DNA of 64,000 nucleotides, taken from the NCBI RefSeq assembly GCF_038150125.1, contig NZ_JBBVMF010000004.1, positions 268,560 to 332,559 of the forward strand, read 5' to 3'. Positions 55,463 to 63,644 of the stretch are shown here, one piece after another. Below the pieces are notes generated by a model. It ran no database searches. It saw only the letters and a program-made list of their open reading frames with translations, and had not been told where the DNA came from. Origin of the DNA: SW132 sp038150125 (GTDB lineage Bacteria; Bacteroidota; Rhodothermia; Balneolales; Balneolaceae). The position numbers and the translations under genes were made by a program. Within the stretch, counting starts at the first letter, position 1, and each line of letters starts with the position of its first letter.

Positions 55463-57019
55463 TTAATCACCTGAATTTCTTCGTTTACCGGCAATCGTAA
55501 ATCCAATTCCGCCGATGGTAAAGATCAGGGATAACCACGGAAGCCAGTCGCCAAACCGCCCATAAAATGTCAATTCATTCGTTTGATAGATTTGGTAAGG
55601 AAACGCATCTTCTGTCCAGTATTCAGTTTCAAGCTGAATCTTACCATCGGGCGAAATAATACCTGAAATTCCATTATTTGCAGACCTGGCAACCCACCGA
55701 CGCTGTTCGATAGCTCTGAGGCGGGCATACGCGAAATGCTGCTCGTGGCCGTTAGAATCTCCCCACCAACCATCATTTGTAATGATGGTGAGAAAATCCG
55801 CATCGTTATTTACAAACTGGTTTACCCATCCTGGAAAGACGGAATCGTAGCAGATTAGTGCCGGGGTATGGCTGCCATCAACCTGGAAAACGGTTGCTTC
55901 TCGTCCCAGTCCGTAACTGTTTATAGCACCCCAGTCAACAAAGTTGAACAGATCAATCCTGTTAAAAAATTCAACAAATGGAAATCGTTCTACAACTGGA
56001 ACAAGCCGCCCTTTTTCATAAATCTGAATGGGCTGGTTGGGTTGTATATGAAACGCTGCATTGAAAAAATTATAGGCTTGTCCGGAATGTATGCCACGAG
56101 TAACGGCAGGGGCGTCTTCGTCGCTGTAATATTTTAGATAGCCGCTGCCGGTAATAAGTTCTGTATTCCATACACTGAGGCTGTCGCGCACCCGGCTGAC
56201 CTGTGGGCTTGATAGCGTGAGCGCCGCATCAAGAGCATTTTCGGGCCATAGAAGAAGCTGTGTGGAATCGGTACGGGCCGAATCGGACAGCTCAAGCAGA
56301 TGCGTTAGCAGATGATCGAGCGAGGGGTGGCCTCCATAGTTTTCATAAGAGTTTGAATTAGGCTGAACAACAGTCACATTAAACGGCCGGTCACTTGGCT
56401 GGTGAATGTTAATCATTGCTAAAACAGAGAATATCGGGAAAGCGAAAAATATAAGCGCGGCACTTTTTAAAACCGGTTTCGAGGCAGTTACGATAGCGTG
56501 GTAGCAGAGCGCCGCTGTAAATACAATCCAGAAACTTACTCCCCAAACACCTGTTACCGAGATGTACTGAATCACACCTGTCAGGTTTGCCCATGCGTTG
56601 CCCAGTGTAAGCCATGGCCAGGCGAGATCCCATTGATGATGCAGAAATTCGTAGCTGACCCATACGTTAGCCGCAAAAAATGATGAGCCAATTGGGTTCA
56701 TCTCACTCAGGGTAAGCCGCCGGATCAGCCCAAGAGGAATCAGCATGAGTGCGGCATTGGCAAGTATAGCGGCGGCTCCGGCCGACACGCTCGCCATCAT
56801 CAGCCAGTAGGTGGTTAGCAGGTTCCAGAGAACAAATGAAGGATAGGCGTAATAAATCATCTGGCGAACTGACACGCTAATGACAGAAAGTCTGAGCAGC
56901 AGTATAAATGCCGGTATTTGAAGTATACCGAGATTATACGGCGGAAACGACAGCCAGAGTAAACTGGCCGCCATGACAGATTGTAACCATGGGGAGTTCC
57001 AGAAATCGGGCTGTTTCAT
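55463..57019 (-). CDS. lnt: Apolipoprotein N-acyltransferase Lnt
   Basis: The 518-residue inner-membrane enzyme adds the third acyl chain to lipoproteins. Several N-terminal TM helices run to about 200 (PAFILLLRLSVISVSVRQMI region onward), then comes a nitrilase-type domain. The catalytic triad is visible: Glu in TQLLLWPENALDAAL, Lys in IYEKGRLVPVVERFPF and Cys in PALICYDSVFPGWVNQF, where E. coli has CYEIAF, so the Glu after Tyr is Asp here. Its ATG directly follows the rsmI TAA, so the pair is translationally coupled. The lipoproteins in this window are natural substrates. Confidence 0.93.
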   Translation of the reverse strand: MKQPDFWNSPWLQSVMAASLLWLSFPPYNLGILQIPAFILLLRLSVISVSVRQMIYYAYPSFVLWNLLTTYWLMMASVSAGAAAILANAALMLIPLGLIRRLTLSEMNPIGSSFFAANVWVSYEFLHHQWDLAWPWLTLGNAWANLTGVIQYISVTGVWGVSFWIVFTAALCYHAIVTASKPVLKSAALIFFAFPIFSVLAMINIHQPSDRPFNVTVVQPNSNSYENYGGHPSLDHLLTHLLELSDSARTDSTQLLLWPENALDAALTLSSPQVSRVRDSLSVWNTELITGSGYLKYYSDEDAPAVTRGIHSGQAYNFFNAAFHIQPNQPIQIYEKGRLVPVVERFPFVEFFNRIDLFNFVDWGAINSYGLGREATVFQVDGSHTPALICYDSVFPGWVNQFVNNDADFLTIITNDGWWGDSNGHEQHFAYARLRAIEQRRWVARSANNGISGIISPDGKIQLETEYWTEDAFPYQIYQTNELTFYGRFGDWLPWLSLIFTIGGIGFTIAGKRRNSGD

Positions 57020-57703
57020 TTATTCTGAATAGGTTTTGCCTGAAACAATCACGACAAATTCTCCTTTCACCGACGGCCTGTTTTGCCAGTCGTCGAGAAG
57101 ATCGGAAATATGGCCGCGTTGTACTTCTTCAAATTTTTTAGTGAGTTCACGGGCTATGCAAATCCACCGGTCGGGTTCTGTAAATGAAGACAGACGCTTT
57201 AAAAAACGCACGAGTTTATGAGGGCTTACGTAAATGACAGACGTTGTATCAGACTCCGCGATAGCTTTGATTCGTGTTTCACGGCCTTTTTTTGGCGGGA
57301 GAAATCCTTCGTAAACATACCGGTCACTTGGCAGGCCGCTCGCAGCAAGCGCTGTGGTGGCGGCATCAGGGCCAGGTATTGCGCAAACGGTATGGCCATT
57401 TTGATGCGCTGCCCTAACAGCCAAAAATCCAGGATCAGAGATACCAGGCATACCGGCATCACTGATAAGAGCAATATCAGATCCGCCATCAAGTAGATTC
57501 ATCAAATGTTTTACTTTGTGATGCTCATTATGCTGATGAAACGAAAAGAGCGGCTTATCTATTTCATATCTCTGTAATAAAACTGTCGAGGTTCGGGTAT
57601 CTTCGCAGCCGATTTGATCCACTGATTTCAGTGTTTCGGCGGCACGAGGAGAGAAATCAGCAAGGTTACCGATAGGTGTAGCTACGATATAAAGTTTGGA
57701 CAC
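57020..57703 (-). CDS. rsmI: 16S rRNA 2'-O-ribose C1402 methyltransferase RsmI
   Basis: The 227-residue tetrapyrrole-methylase-fold enzyme methylates C1402 in the decoding centre. Family motifs are complete: LYIVATPIGNLADFSPRAAE, GCEDTRTSTVLL, HQHNEHHK, LISDAGMPGISDPGFL, GPDAATTALAASGLPSDRYV and YEGFLPPKKGRE. It is slightly shorter than the ~280-residue E. coli protein and lacks the C-terminal extension. It is the upstream gene of an rsmI-lnt pair with no gap, and is divergent from the VOC gene. Confidence 0.96.
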   Translation of the reverse strand: MSKLYIVATPIGNLADFSPRAAETLKSVDQIGCEDTRTSTVLLQRYEIDKPLFSFHQHNEHHKVKHLMNLLDGGSDIALISDAGMPGISDPGFLAVRAAHQNGHTVCAIPGPDAATTALAASGLPSDRYVYEGFLPPKKGRETRIKAIAESDTTSVIYVSPHKLVRFLKRLSSFTEPDRWICIARELTKKFEEVQRGHISDLLDDWQNRPSVKGEFVVIVSGKTYSE

Positions 57704-57802
57704 TGCATGTGTTTTTGAGCTGAAAAATTAATTACTAAAATATAATCTCAAAACTCGTAGTTTATTATCTGAAAATCAGAAAACCAACAAATAAATTTTA
57801 CT

Positions 57803-58189
57803 ATGGATTTCAATCCCTCAGGAATTAACCACATGACCATCCGGGTCAATGAAATAGAACGGTCTGAAGAATTTTACGGTGACATTCTCGGATTTGAACT
57901 AGTTCGGAAAATGGGCCAAAGCATGGCAGTCTATAAAATCGGAAAAGAAGATACGCTTGTCATTGTAGAGGCGGAAACAAGCTACGACCCAAACTCACGC
58001 GATTTCAGAGTTGATCATATCGGGTTTTACCTGGAATCACCAGAAAAAGTGGATGAAATGGCCCGTTACCTGCGGGATAATGAAGTAACGATTTTGAGTG
58101 GCCCGGCTAATCGCAAAAAAGGCCGCTTTGTATTTGCTTCAGATCCTGACGGTAATATGATCGAATTTTTCTTTGAAGGCGATCAGTAA
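57803..58189 (+). CDS. VOC-family (glyoxalase-fold) protein
   Basis: The 128-residue single-unit vicinal-oxygen-chelate protein has paired beta-alpha-beta3 modules: INHMTIRVNEIERSEEFYGD with a first His ligand, RVDHIGFYLESPEKV with a second His, and SDPDGNMIEFFFEG with the C-terminal Glu ligand. It resembles glyoxalase/bleomycin-resistance-type proteins. The reaction cannot be told from sequence; lactoylglutathione lyase, dioxygenase and thiol-transferase members all look like this. It stands alone between rsmI (divergent) and grpE. Confidence 0.85.
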   Translation: MDFNPSGINHMTIRVNEIERSEEFYGDILGFELVRKMGQSMAVYKIGKEDTLVIVEAETSYDPNSRDFRVDHIGFYLESPEKVDEMARYLRDNEVTILSGPANRKKGRFVFASDPDGNMIEFFFEGDQ

Positions 58190-58269
58190 TAGCAGACACA
58201 AAAGAAACATTGTCACCATTAGATCGTTTACTGGTGTCTGGCATGTTATTTGCCTGCTAGCTTATATAA

Positions 58270-58869
58270 ATGAAGAATATTTTTAAACGTGATTTTTTTA
58301 TGAATAAGAATGATGAGAACCAGACAGTAGAAGAACAGGAACTGTCGGCAGAGAAAAATGAAACAAAGGATACCGAGCTCATCCAGGAACAGATGCAGCT
58401 CATTCGTAAGCAGGAAGAAGAGATAGAAAACCTGCGAGAAGAAGTTGAAAATGTGAAAGAGGCTCAGCTCCGCAAGGCTGCAGAAATGGAAAACATGCGA
58501 AAACGTCTTGAGCGTGAACGTATACAAACATTTGAAAATGCCCGGCGTGCTGCTGTAGAATCGTTCCTGCCGGTGAATGATGATCTCCTTCGGACGCTTA
58601 AAGCGATGGAAGAAGCTGATGCCGAGCCCACATATCTTGATGGCATCAGGATGGTCGCCAAGAAGTTCGATGATGTGCTCCAGAAATATGGTGTTGAGCG
58701 AATTGATGAAGAAGGAGTTCCATTTGATGTAGATTTGCATGATGCAATGCTGCGTCAAAAACCAGAGGATGAATCCATCGAAAGCGGAACAGTTCTTCAA
58801 ATTCTGGAAAACGGATACAGAATAGGCGACAAAACAATCCGTCACGCAAAAGTAATTGTAAGCGAATAA
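58270..58869 (+). CDS. grpE: Nucleotide exchange factor GrpE
   Basis: The 199-residue DnaK co-chaperone releases ADP from DnaK. An acidic head is followed by a long coiled coil (about 38-100) that includes LIQEQMQLIRKQEEEIENL and AAEMENMRKRLERERIQTFE, and then a C-terminal beta-wing (VPFDVDLHDAMLRQ, GTVLQILENGYRIGDKTIRH). Two starts are possible, ATG 58270 or ATG 58300. The second gives MNKNDENQTVEEQ, closer to the usual head. dnaJ begins nine bases after its stop. No hrcA or CIRCE element was seen upstream, so heat control must act in another way. Confidence 0.95.
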   Translation: MKNIFKRDFFMNKNDENQTVEEQELSAEKNETKDTELIQEQMQLIRKQEEEIENLREEVENVKEAQLRKAAEMENMRKRLERERIQTFENARRAAVESFLPVNDDLLRTLKAMEEADAEPTYLDGIRMVAKKFDDVLQKYGVERIDEEGVPFDVDLHDAMLRQKPEDESIESGTVLQILENGYRIGDKTIRHAKVIVSE

Positions 58870-58878
58870 AGTTTATTC

Positions 58879-60054
58879 ATGTCAAAACGCGATTATTACG
58901 AAGTTTTAGGTGTAAGTAAAAGTGCTTCAGATGATGAGCTAAAGAAAGCTTATCGAAAACTGGCGATGAAGTACCACCCCGACAGAAATAAGGGGGATGA
59001 AGAAGCCGAAAAAAAGTTTAAAGAAGCCTCAGAAGCTTACGAAGTACTCAGGGATACGCAGAAGCGTCAGCGATACGATCAATTTGGCCACTCAGGAATG
59101 AATGGCGGCGGATTTGGTGGCGGTGCTGATTACGGAAATGCCGACTTCGAAGATATTTTCAGCCGGTTCAGCGACATCTTCGGTGGCGACATTTTTGGCG
59201 GCGGTGATCCATTCGGTGGAGGTGGCCGCGGCCGCAGCCGCAGACGTTCCAGCAACGGACAGCCCGGCGCCGACATGAAATTAAGCGTGGAACTTACGCT
59301 TGAAGAGATTGCGGAAGGCACTGAAAAAACACTTAAAGTTAAGAAGTATCGTAAGTGCGGCGAATGTAATGGTACAGGCGCCGAAACAGAATCGGATTTC
59401 GAAACATGCAGCACATGTAACGGCATGGGAGAAGTACGGCAGGTATCCAAGACCATGTTTGGTCAGTTTGTGAATGTGCAGCCATGTCCCAACTGCAGGG
59501 GAGAAGGACGCATCATTAAAAACAAATGTTCATCATGCCATGGCGAAGGCCGTAAGCGGGGTGAAGAGAAAGTGAAAATGAATATTCCCTCCGGCGTGTC
59601 TAACGGGAATTACATCACGCTCAGGCGACAGGGAAATGCAGGAGTCAGGGGCGGAGAACCCGGCGATTTGATTGTGTTGATTGAAGAGAAAGAGCACGAA
59701 CATTTCGATCGCGACGGAAACGATATATATTACGACCTGCTTCTAAGCATTCCGGATGCCGTTCTGGGAACTGACGTTGAGGTTCCGACTTTGAAGGGTA
59801 AAGCCAAAGTTAAAGTTGAGCCCGGTACACAGCCCGGAAAGCTTTTGCGCATGAAAGACCGGGGCATCCAGGGCTTAAATAACAGCGGCCGGGGCGATCA
59901 GTTTATCAAAGTAAATATGTATGTTCCTAAGGATCTGTCTGATGGTGAGCGCCGTCATATTGAAGCCCTCAGGGGAAATGATCATTTTGATCCTGAGAGT
60001 GCACAGGATAGAGAGAAAGGATTTTTCTCTAAAATAAAGGATGTCTTTGCCTGA
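58879..60054 (+). CDS. dnaJ: Chaperone DnaJ
   Basis: The 391-residue type I J-protein stimulates DnaK ATPase and delivers unfolded clients. The J domain (1-70) has KYHPDRNKGDEEAEKKFKEA with HPD intact. A Gly/Phe-rich linker follows (about 75-118). The zinc-finger region has all four CxxCxGxG repeats (CGECNGTG, CSTCNGMG, CPNCRGEG, CSSCHGEG). C-terminal substrate-binding domains include LLSIPDAVLGTDVEVPTLKG. It is last in the grpE-dnaJ operon, followed by a hairpin terminator. dnaK is not in the window. Confidence 0.97.
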   Translation: MSKRDYYEVLGVSKSASDDELKKAYRKLAMKYHPDRNKGDEEAEKKFKEASEAYEVLRDTQKRQRYDQFGHSGMNGGGFGGGADYGNADFEDIFSRFSDIFGGDIFGGGDPFGGGGRGRSRRRSSNGQPGADMKLSVELTLEEIAEGTEKTLKVKKYRKCGECNGTGAETESDFETCSTCNGMGEVRQVSKTMFGQFVNVQPCPNCRGEGRIIKNKCSSCHGEGRKRGEEKVKMNIPSGVSNGNYITLRRQGNAGVRGGEPGDLIVLIEEKEHEHFDRDGNDIYYDLLLSIPDAVLGTDVEVPTLKGKAKVKVEPGTQPGKLLRMKDRGIQGLNNSGRGDQFIKVNMYVPKDLSDGERRHIEALRGNDHFDPESAQDREKGFFSKIKDVFA

Positions 60055-60078
60055 GGAAAGAGTCAGTAAAAACATTTA

Positions 60079-60114
60079 TAAGGTTTTCGGTTTATAACCG
60101 GGAACCTTTTTTTT
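60079..60114 (+). terminator. Rho-independent terminator after dnaJ
   Basis: AAGGTTTTCGGTT pairs with AACCGGGAACCTT (two G-T pairs) around TAT, followed by eight T. It starts about 25 bases after the dnaJ stop. Confidence 0.85.
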
Positions 60115-60209
60115 GTTTGCCAATTGTGCGATCTAAATTTCATTGTCATCTCTCCTTTCTTCGCGCTACATTGGATCAGCCAAATAATTGATAACAAACC
60201 TTTTAGCTT

Positions 60210-61157
60210 ATGCGATTATTATATATCTCCATCCTCATACTGATGGTAATCTCTTTCTCTTCAGGATGCCAGTCAGATTCTGAAACACAAACAGAAGATC
60301 AAACCGATTTAACTTCAGGAAGCGTTCTTATTGAAGGTGAAGAACCGGAAATAATAGCCGGGCCATTAGAATTTACGGAAGGCCCATACTGGCACCCGGA
60401 TGGCTACTTGCTCTTCAGCGATATTCCCGCAAATCGTGTGTACCGGTGGTCGGAAATGGAAGGCTTAGATGTTTACCTTGAACCTAGTGGGAATTCAAAT
60501 GGGATTGAGGCGGATGTTGACGGTTCTATTCTGCTTGCTCAGCATGCTGGGCGTGTATCGCGGTTGACAAATGACGGAGACCTTGAAGTTATCGTGGACA
60601 GCTATAACGGTCAGCGGCTCAACAGCCCAAATGATCTGGCTGTGCATTCCAACGGAACTATTTATTTTACCGATCCGCCGTTTGGTGTGAGTGATGAGGA
60701 CCGCGAACTCGATTTCAGTGGTGTGTATATGATTTCACCCGATGGTGAGCTCTCTGTTTTATATGATGAGTTTGAGTACCCTAACGGAATTGACTTTTCA
60801 GCTGATGAGTCTACACTATACGTGAGTGATTCAGGTACCGGAACCATTATGGCATTTGATGTTGACGAGAGTGGTATCGCAAGTTCACCTCAGGAATTTG
60901 CCAATGTAGGTGCGATGGGCACTGGTGCGGGCGCTGCAGACGGCTTGGAAACCGATCAAGCTGGAAATGTATATACAACTGGTCCGCAAGGTGTAATTAT
61001 TTTTGATGAAAACGGCAACCAGCTCCATTTGATAGAATTTGATGAGCAAATTACAAACGTTGGATGGGGCGGAGAAGATGCAAGCGATCTCTACATCACC
61101 GGAAGTGATCATGTGTTTCGGTACACCATGAATGCGACCGGGAGCAAGAAGCGATAA
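60210..61157 (+). CDS. SMP-30/gluconolactonase-like lipoprotein
   Basis: The 315-residue exported lipoprotein has signal peptide ILILMVISFSSGC with Cys20 lipidated. It is a six-bladed propeller of the SMP-30/regucalcin/gluconolactonase family. Metal-site sequence is visible: LEFTEGPYWHPDGYLLFSDI (first Glu ligand), NSPNDLAVHSNGTIYFTDPP (Asn/Asp) and YPNGIDFSADESTLYVSDSG (Asn and Asp). Likely a sugar-lactone hydrolase in the periplasm or at the surface; the substrate is unknown. It is a single gene, followed by two tandem palindromic repeats. Confidence 0.88.
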   Translation: MRLLYISILILMVISFSSGCQSDSETQTEDQTDLTSGSVLIEGEEPEIIAGPLEFTEGPYWHPDGYLLFSDIPANRVYRWSEMEGLDVYLEPSGNSNGIEADVDGSILLAQHAGRVSRLTNDGDLEVIVDSYNGQRLNSPNDLAVHSNGTIYFTDPPFGVSDEDRELDFSGVYMISPDGELSVLYDEFEYPNGIDFSADESTLYVSDSGTGTIMAFDVDESGIASSPQEFANVGAMGTGAGAADGLETDQAGNVYTTGPQGVIIFDENGNQLHLIEFDEQITNVGWGGEDASDLYITGSDHVFRYTMNATGSKKR

Positions 61158-61160
61158 TCC

Positions 61161-61441
61161 CTCGACTGTCGATTGCCTTTTTCGACTGTCGAGTTTGTGG
61201 GACTCAAAAATGATTGGATATTGGAACCGGCTACTCGTCAGACGACTGAGAGTTTTGTGGCCTGAATTCGGTTTTTCCCGGAGTCGTCAGACGAGGATAT
61301 TCCCTCGACTGTTGATTGGATTTTTCGACTGTCGAGTTGATAGGATTTGAAACCAGTTGAGGATTTAGAACTCGAAACTCGTCAGACGACTGAGGGTAGT
61401 GTGGCCTGGGTTTGATTGTTACCAAAGTCGTCAGACGAGGA
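61161..61441. repeat. Two tandem copies of the palindromic dispersed element
   Basis: Each ~143-base unit has two TCGAC-N-GTCGA palindromes (61162-61172 and 61182-61192; 61305-61315 with one change, and 61325-61335). It also has two TCGTCAGACGA palindromes (61235-61245 and 61284-61294; 61379-61389 and 61428-61438). The units are offset by 143-144 bases. The TCGTC pair starts are 49 bases apart in both, as in the copies after mutL. Confidence 0.85.
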
Positions 61442-61500
61442 AGGTCCTTCCAAGTCTCATTATACTATCAAAAATACTGTAAATAAGGCCGTTAATGAAC

Positions 61501-61920
61501 TCACCTGGCCCAATAATCCATAACCAGTACATCGTTTACATGTGGCCCCACAAGGTCCACAAACTCTTGGTGAGCAGGGTGAGGAAGGTATATATCCCGG
61601 TCTTCTTCACTATCAAACGTCACGAGAAAAGAGTGGGTAAATCCTTTGTCGAGACCTTCCGGGCTGTTGTTGGTTCCCCACTCAAAATCTTTAATCACAT
61701 CAATTTTTGAGGGCAGTGCCGCAAACGCCTCTTCAATTTGCCGGATATCTTCAGAAGTGGACGAATCTGTAAATTTGAAAAGGACAATGTGGCGAAGTTG
61801 CTCCGCCATCTCTGATTCAGTATTTTGGTTCATCGAACTGTCATCTGTTTCGGTACCAGAGTTACAGCTGATAATGGTTACCATTAGAAGCAGGAAGAGT
61901 ATAATTTGTTTCATATACAA
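61501..61920 (-). CDS. Dabb-domain lipoprotein
   Basis: The 139-residue exported protein has lipobox VTIISC (Cys near 19), a Ser/Thr/Asn linker, then a stress-responsive alpha/beta-barrel (Dabb) domain: LRHIVLFKFTDSSTSEDIRQ, IEEAFAALP, FTHSFLVTFDSEEDRDIYLP and HPAHQEFVDLVGPHVNDVLV. It is a dimeric ferredoxin-like barrel of unclear biochemical role that is often predicted periplasmic in Bacteroidota. MKQII at residue 3 is an alternative start. It lies 37 bases after the aminotransferase gene on the same strand and may be co-transcribed with it. Confidence 0.88.
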   Translation of the reverse strand: MYMKQIILFLLLMVTIISCNSGTETDDSSMNQNTESEMAEQLRHIVLFKFTDSSTSEDIRQIEEAFAALPSKIDVIKDFEWGTNNSPEGLDKGFTHSFLVTFDSEEDRDIYLPHPAHQEFVDLVGPHVNDVLVMDYWAR

Positions 61921-61957
61921 TATTGAGTGAGTTTTCGATTGAAGTTAGGAAATCATT

Positions 61958-63154
61958 TTAAGCATGCTTCTCCAGCACATCTACAAACACATTTACAAAC
62001 CTGTCTATCTGCTTGTAGGTAATAACCAGAGGTGGCACCAGGCGAATCGTGGTATCCATCGTAACATTTGCAATCACAAACAGATCAAGCATATCCATCA
62101 CTACTGGTTTTCCTGGAAAGTTTAGTTCAATGCCAATCATTAATCCTTTACCCCGGATCTCTTTGATGTAGTCTGTGCCTTTAGTTTTCTCTTTCACTTG
62201 TTTGATGAGATACGCACCTTTCTCTGTAGCCTGCGTCATCAGATCCTCATCGAGGATGGTTCTCACCGCGGCTAAACTGGCGGCACAAGCCAGTGGATTT
62301 CCGCCATAGGTAGTGCCATGATCACCGTAGTCAAGCGCTTGTGCGGCTTTTTCGTTAGCCATCACGGCACCAATTGGAAACCCGCCGCCAAGACCTTTCG
62401 CCGTGGCAATCATATCGGGTTTGACTCCGTGATGTTCAAACCCGAAATATTTACCGGTCCTGCCGTTTCCGCACTGAACTTCATCAAAGAAAAGAAGTGC
62501 ATTGTGTTTGTCACATAGTTCGCGGGCTCGTCGGAGATAGTCACCACTAACCTCATGAATGCCGCCTTCGCCCTGAATCGGTTCGCAGGCAAATGCAATC
62601 GTCTCATCATTTATTTCTGCTTCAAGCGCTTCAATGTCGTTGAAGGGAATTGTTTTGAAACCGGGTGGAATAGGTGCAAATCCTTTCTGATATTTAGGTT
62701 TTCCAAGAGCTATAGCTGCCAGGGATCGTCCGTGAAATCCGCGCTCAACTGCAATGATGTCACCTTTCTTGTTATGATTGTTTCCGTATTTACGCGCGAT
62801 TTTCAGCGCGGCTTCCAGAGCCTCCACGCCGCTGTTGCAGAAAAAGACACGTTCCAATCCTGATAAGTCACTTAGTAGTTTGGCCAGGTCACTTTGTGGT
62901 TTAGTGTAGAAAAAGTTCGAGGGGTGAATCAGTTTTTCAGCCTGTTCCTGAATCGCTTTCACCACATTTGGATGGCAATGGCCGGTATTGTTCACGGCAA
63001 TGCCTGCAAGCATGTCGAGATATTCGTTGCCTTCATAGTCCCAGACAAGGGCGCCTTTACCTTTTTCAAGCGTAATGGGATATCGCCGGTAAATCGGCAG
63101 ATGGTGCTCATGTTCGATGGTTTTGGCCTGCTCGGAAATGTCTTTTGGATTCAT
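61958..63154 (-). CDS. Class III aminotransferase, acetylornithine/ornithine type
   Basis: The 398-residue PLP-dependent class III aminotransferase is probably ArgD-like (N-acetylornithine) or a relative. The PLP-phosphate loop is FCNSGVEALEAALKIARKYG, the cofactor aspartate lies in LLFFDEVQCGNGRTGKYFGF, the Schiff-base lysine is in IATAKGLGGGFPIGAV, and HGTTYGGNPLACAASLA follows. No arg gene is adjacent, so ornithine, acetylornithine, succinylornithine or 4-aminobutyrate could be the substrate; the CGNGRTGKYF form and length favour the ArgD branch. ATG start; upstream is a long gap leading to the group II intron. Confidence 0.85.
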   Translation of the reverse strand: MNPKDISEQAKTIEHEHHLPIYRRYPITLEKGKGALVWDYEGNEYLDMLAGIAVNNTGHCHPNVVKAIQEQAEKLIHPSNFFYTKPQSDLAKLLSDLSGLERVFFCNSGVEALEAALKIARKYGNNHNKKGDIIAVERGFHGRSLAAIALGKPKYQKGFAPIPPGFKTIPFNDIEALEAEINDETIAFACEPIQGEGGIHEVSGDYLRRARELCDKHNALLFFDEVQCGNGRTGKYFGFEHHGVKPDMIATAKGLGGGFPIGAVMANEKAAQALDYGDHGTTYGGNPLACAASLAAVRTILDEDLMTQATEKGAYLIKQVKEKTKGTDYIKEIRGKGLMIGIELNFPGKPVVMDMLDLFVIANVTMDTTIRLVPPLVITYKQIDRFVNVFVDVLEKHA

Positions 63155-63644
63155 GAAGTAAATGTATGATTATCGAGAATTTAAAAGGTCAATGGAATAT
63201 ACAAAATAGAATGGATACGCTTTAATGTCAGTTCAGTGAAAAAATTGGGATAGAGAGACATGGAATGTCTCGTGGTTTCAAAACCTGAACGAATTACAAA
63301 CTTTCGTATGATACTTTAGCTTTAGCTATATATAGCAATGAGCGTGCAGATATGCCATGAGTCGACGTCGAAGTCAGGTTCAGCCCCCCTGACATCCGAA
63401 ACTGACGCTTTGCGCCGTTTTGTGCGTCTGTCCCCTCTCGAGATGGGATTTAGTGATGCCCGGCTTCATTTCTAAGTTGTAGATGATAGATTTTGTAGGC
63501 CTCTAAAATCCCTATCCGAGATAATGTCACTAACTTTAAAGAATATTTCTCTGATTCCGACCTGACATCATGTGGATAAATAAATAGATTTATCATCCGT
63601 ATTGGACTCCCTGTTCATTTTGCCTTGATGCAAAACGAACCAAA
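63155..63644. other. Intergenic region before the group II intron
   Basis: No gene is recognised in these 490 bases. A hairpin TTTTGC-CTTGAT-GCAAAA (63618-63635) lies about 10 bases before the likely intron 5' end. TGTCCCCTCTCGAGATGGGAT near 63430 is another short GC-rich piece. Confidence 0.6.

Noticed and set aside
58200..58269. A CIRCE heat-shock operator upstream of grpE
   Set aside because: The nine-base inverted repeat of CIRCE is not present in the gap.
58246..58845. A 199-codon open frame antisense to grpE
   Set aside because: It mirrors grpE exactly; the Phe/Leu-rich content is what antisense of a Lys/Glu coiled coil gives.
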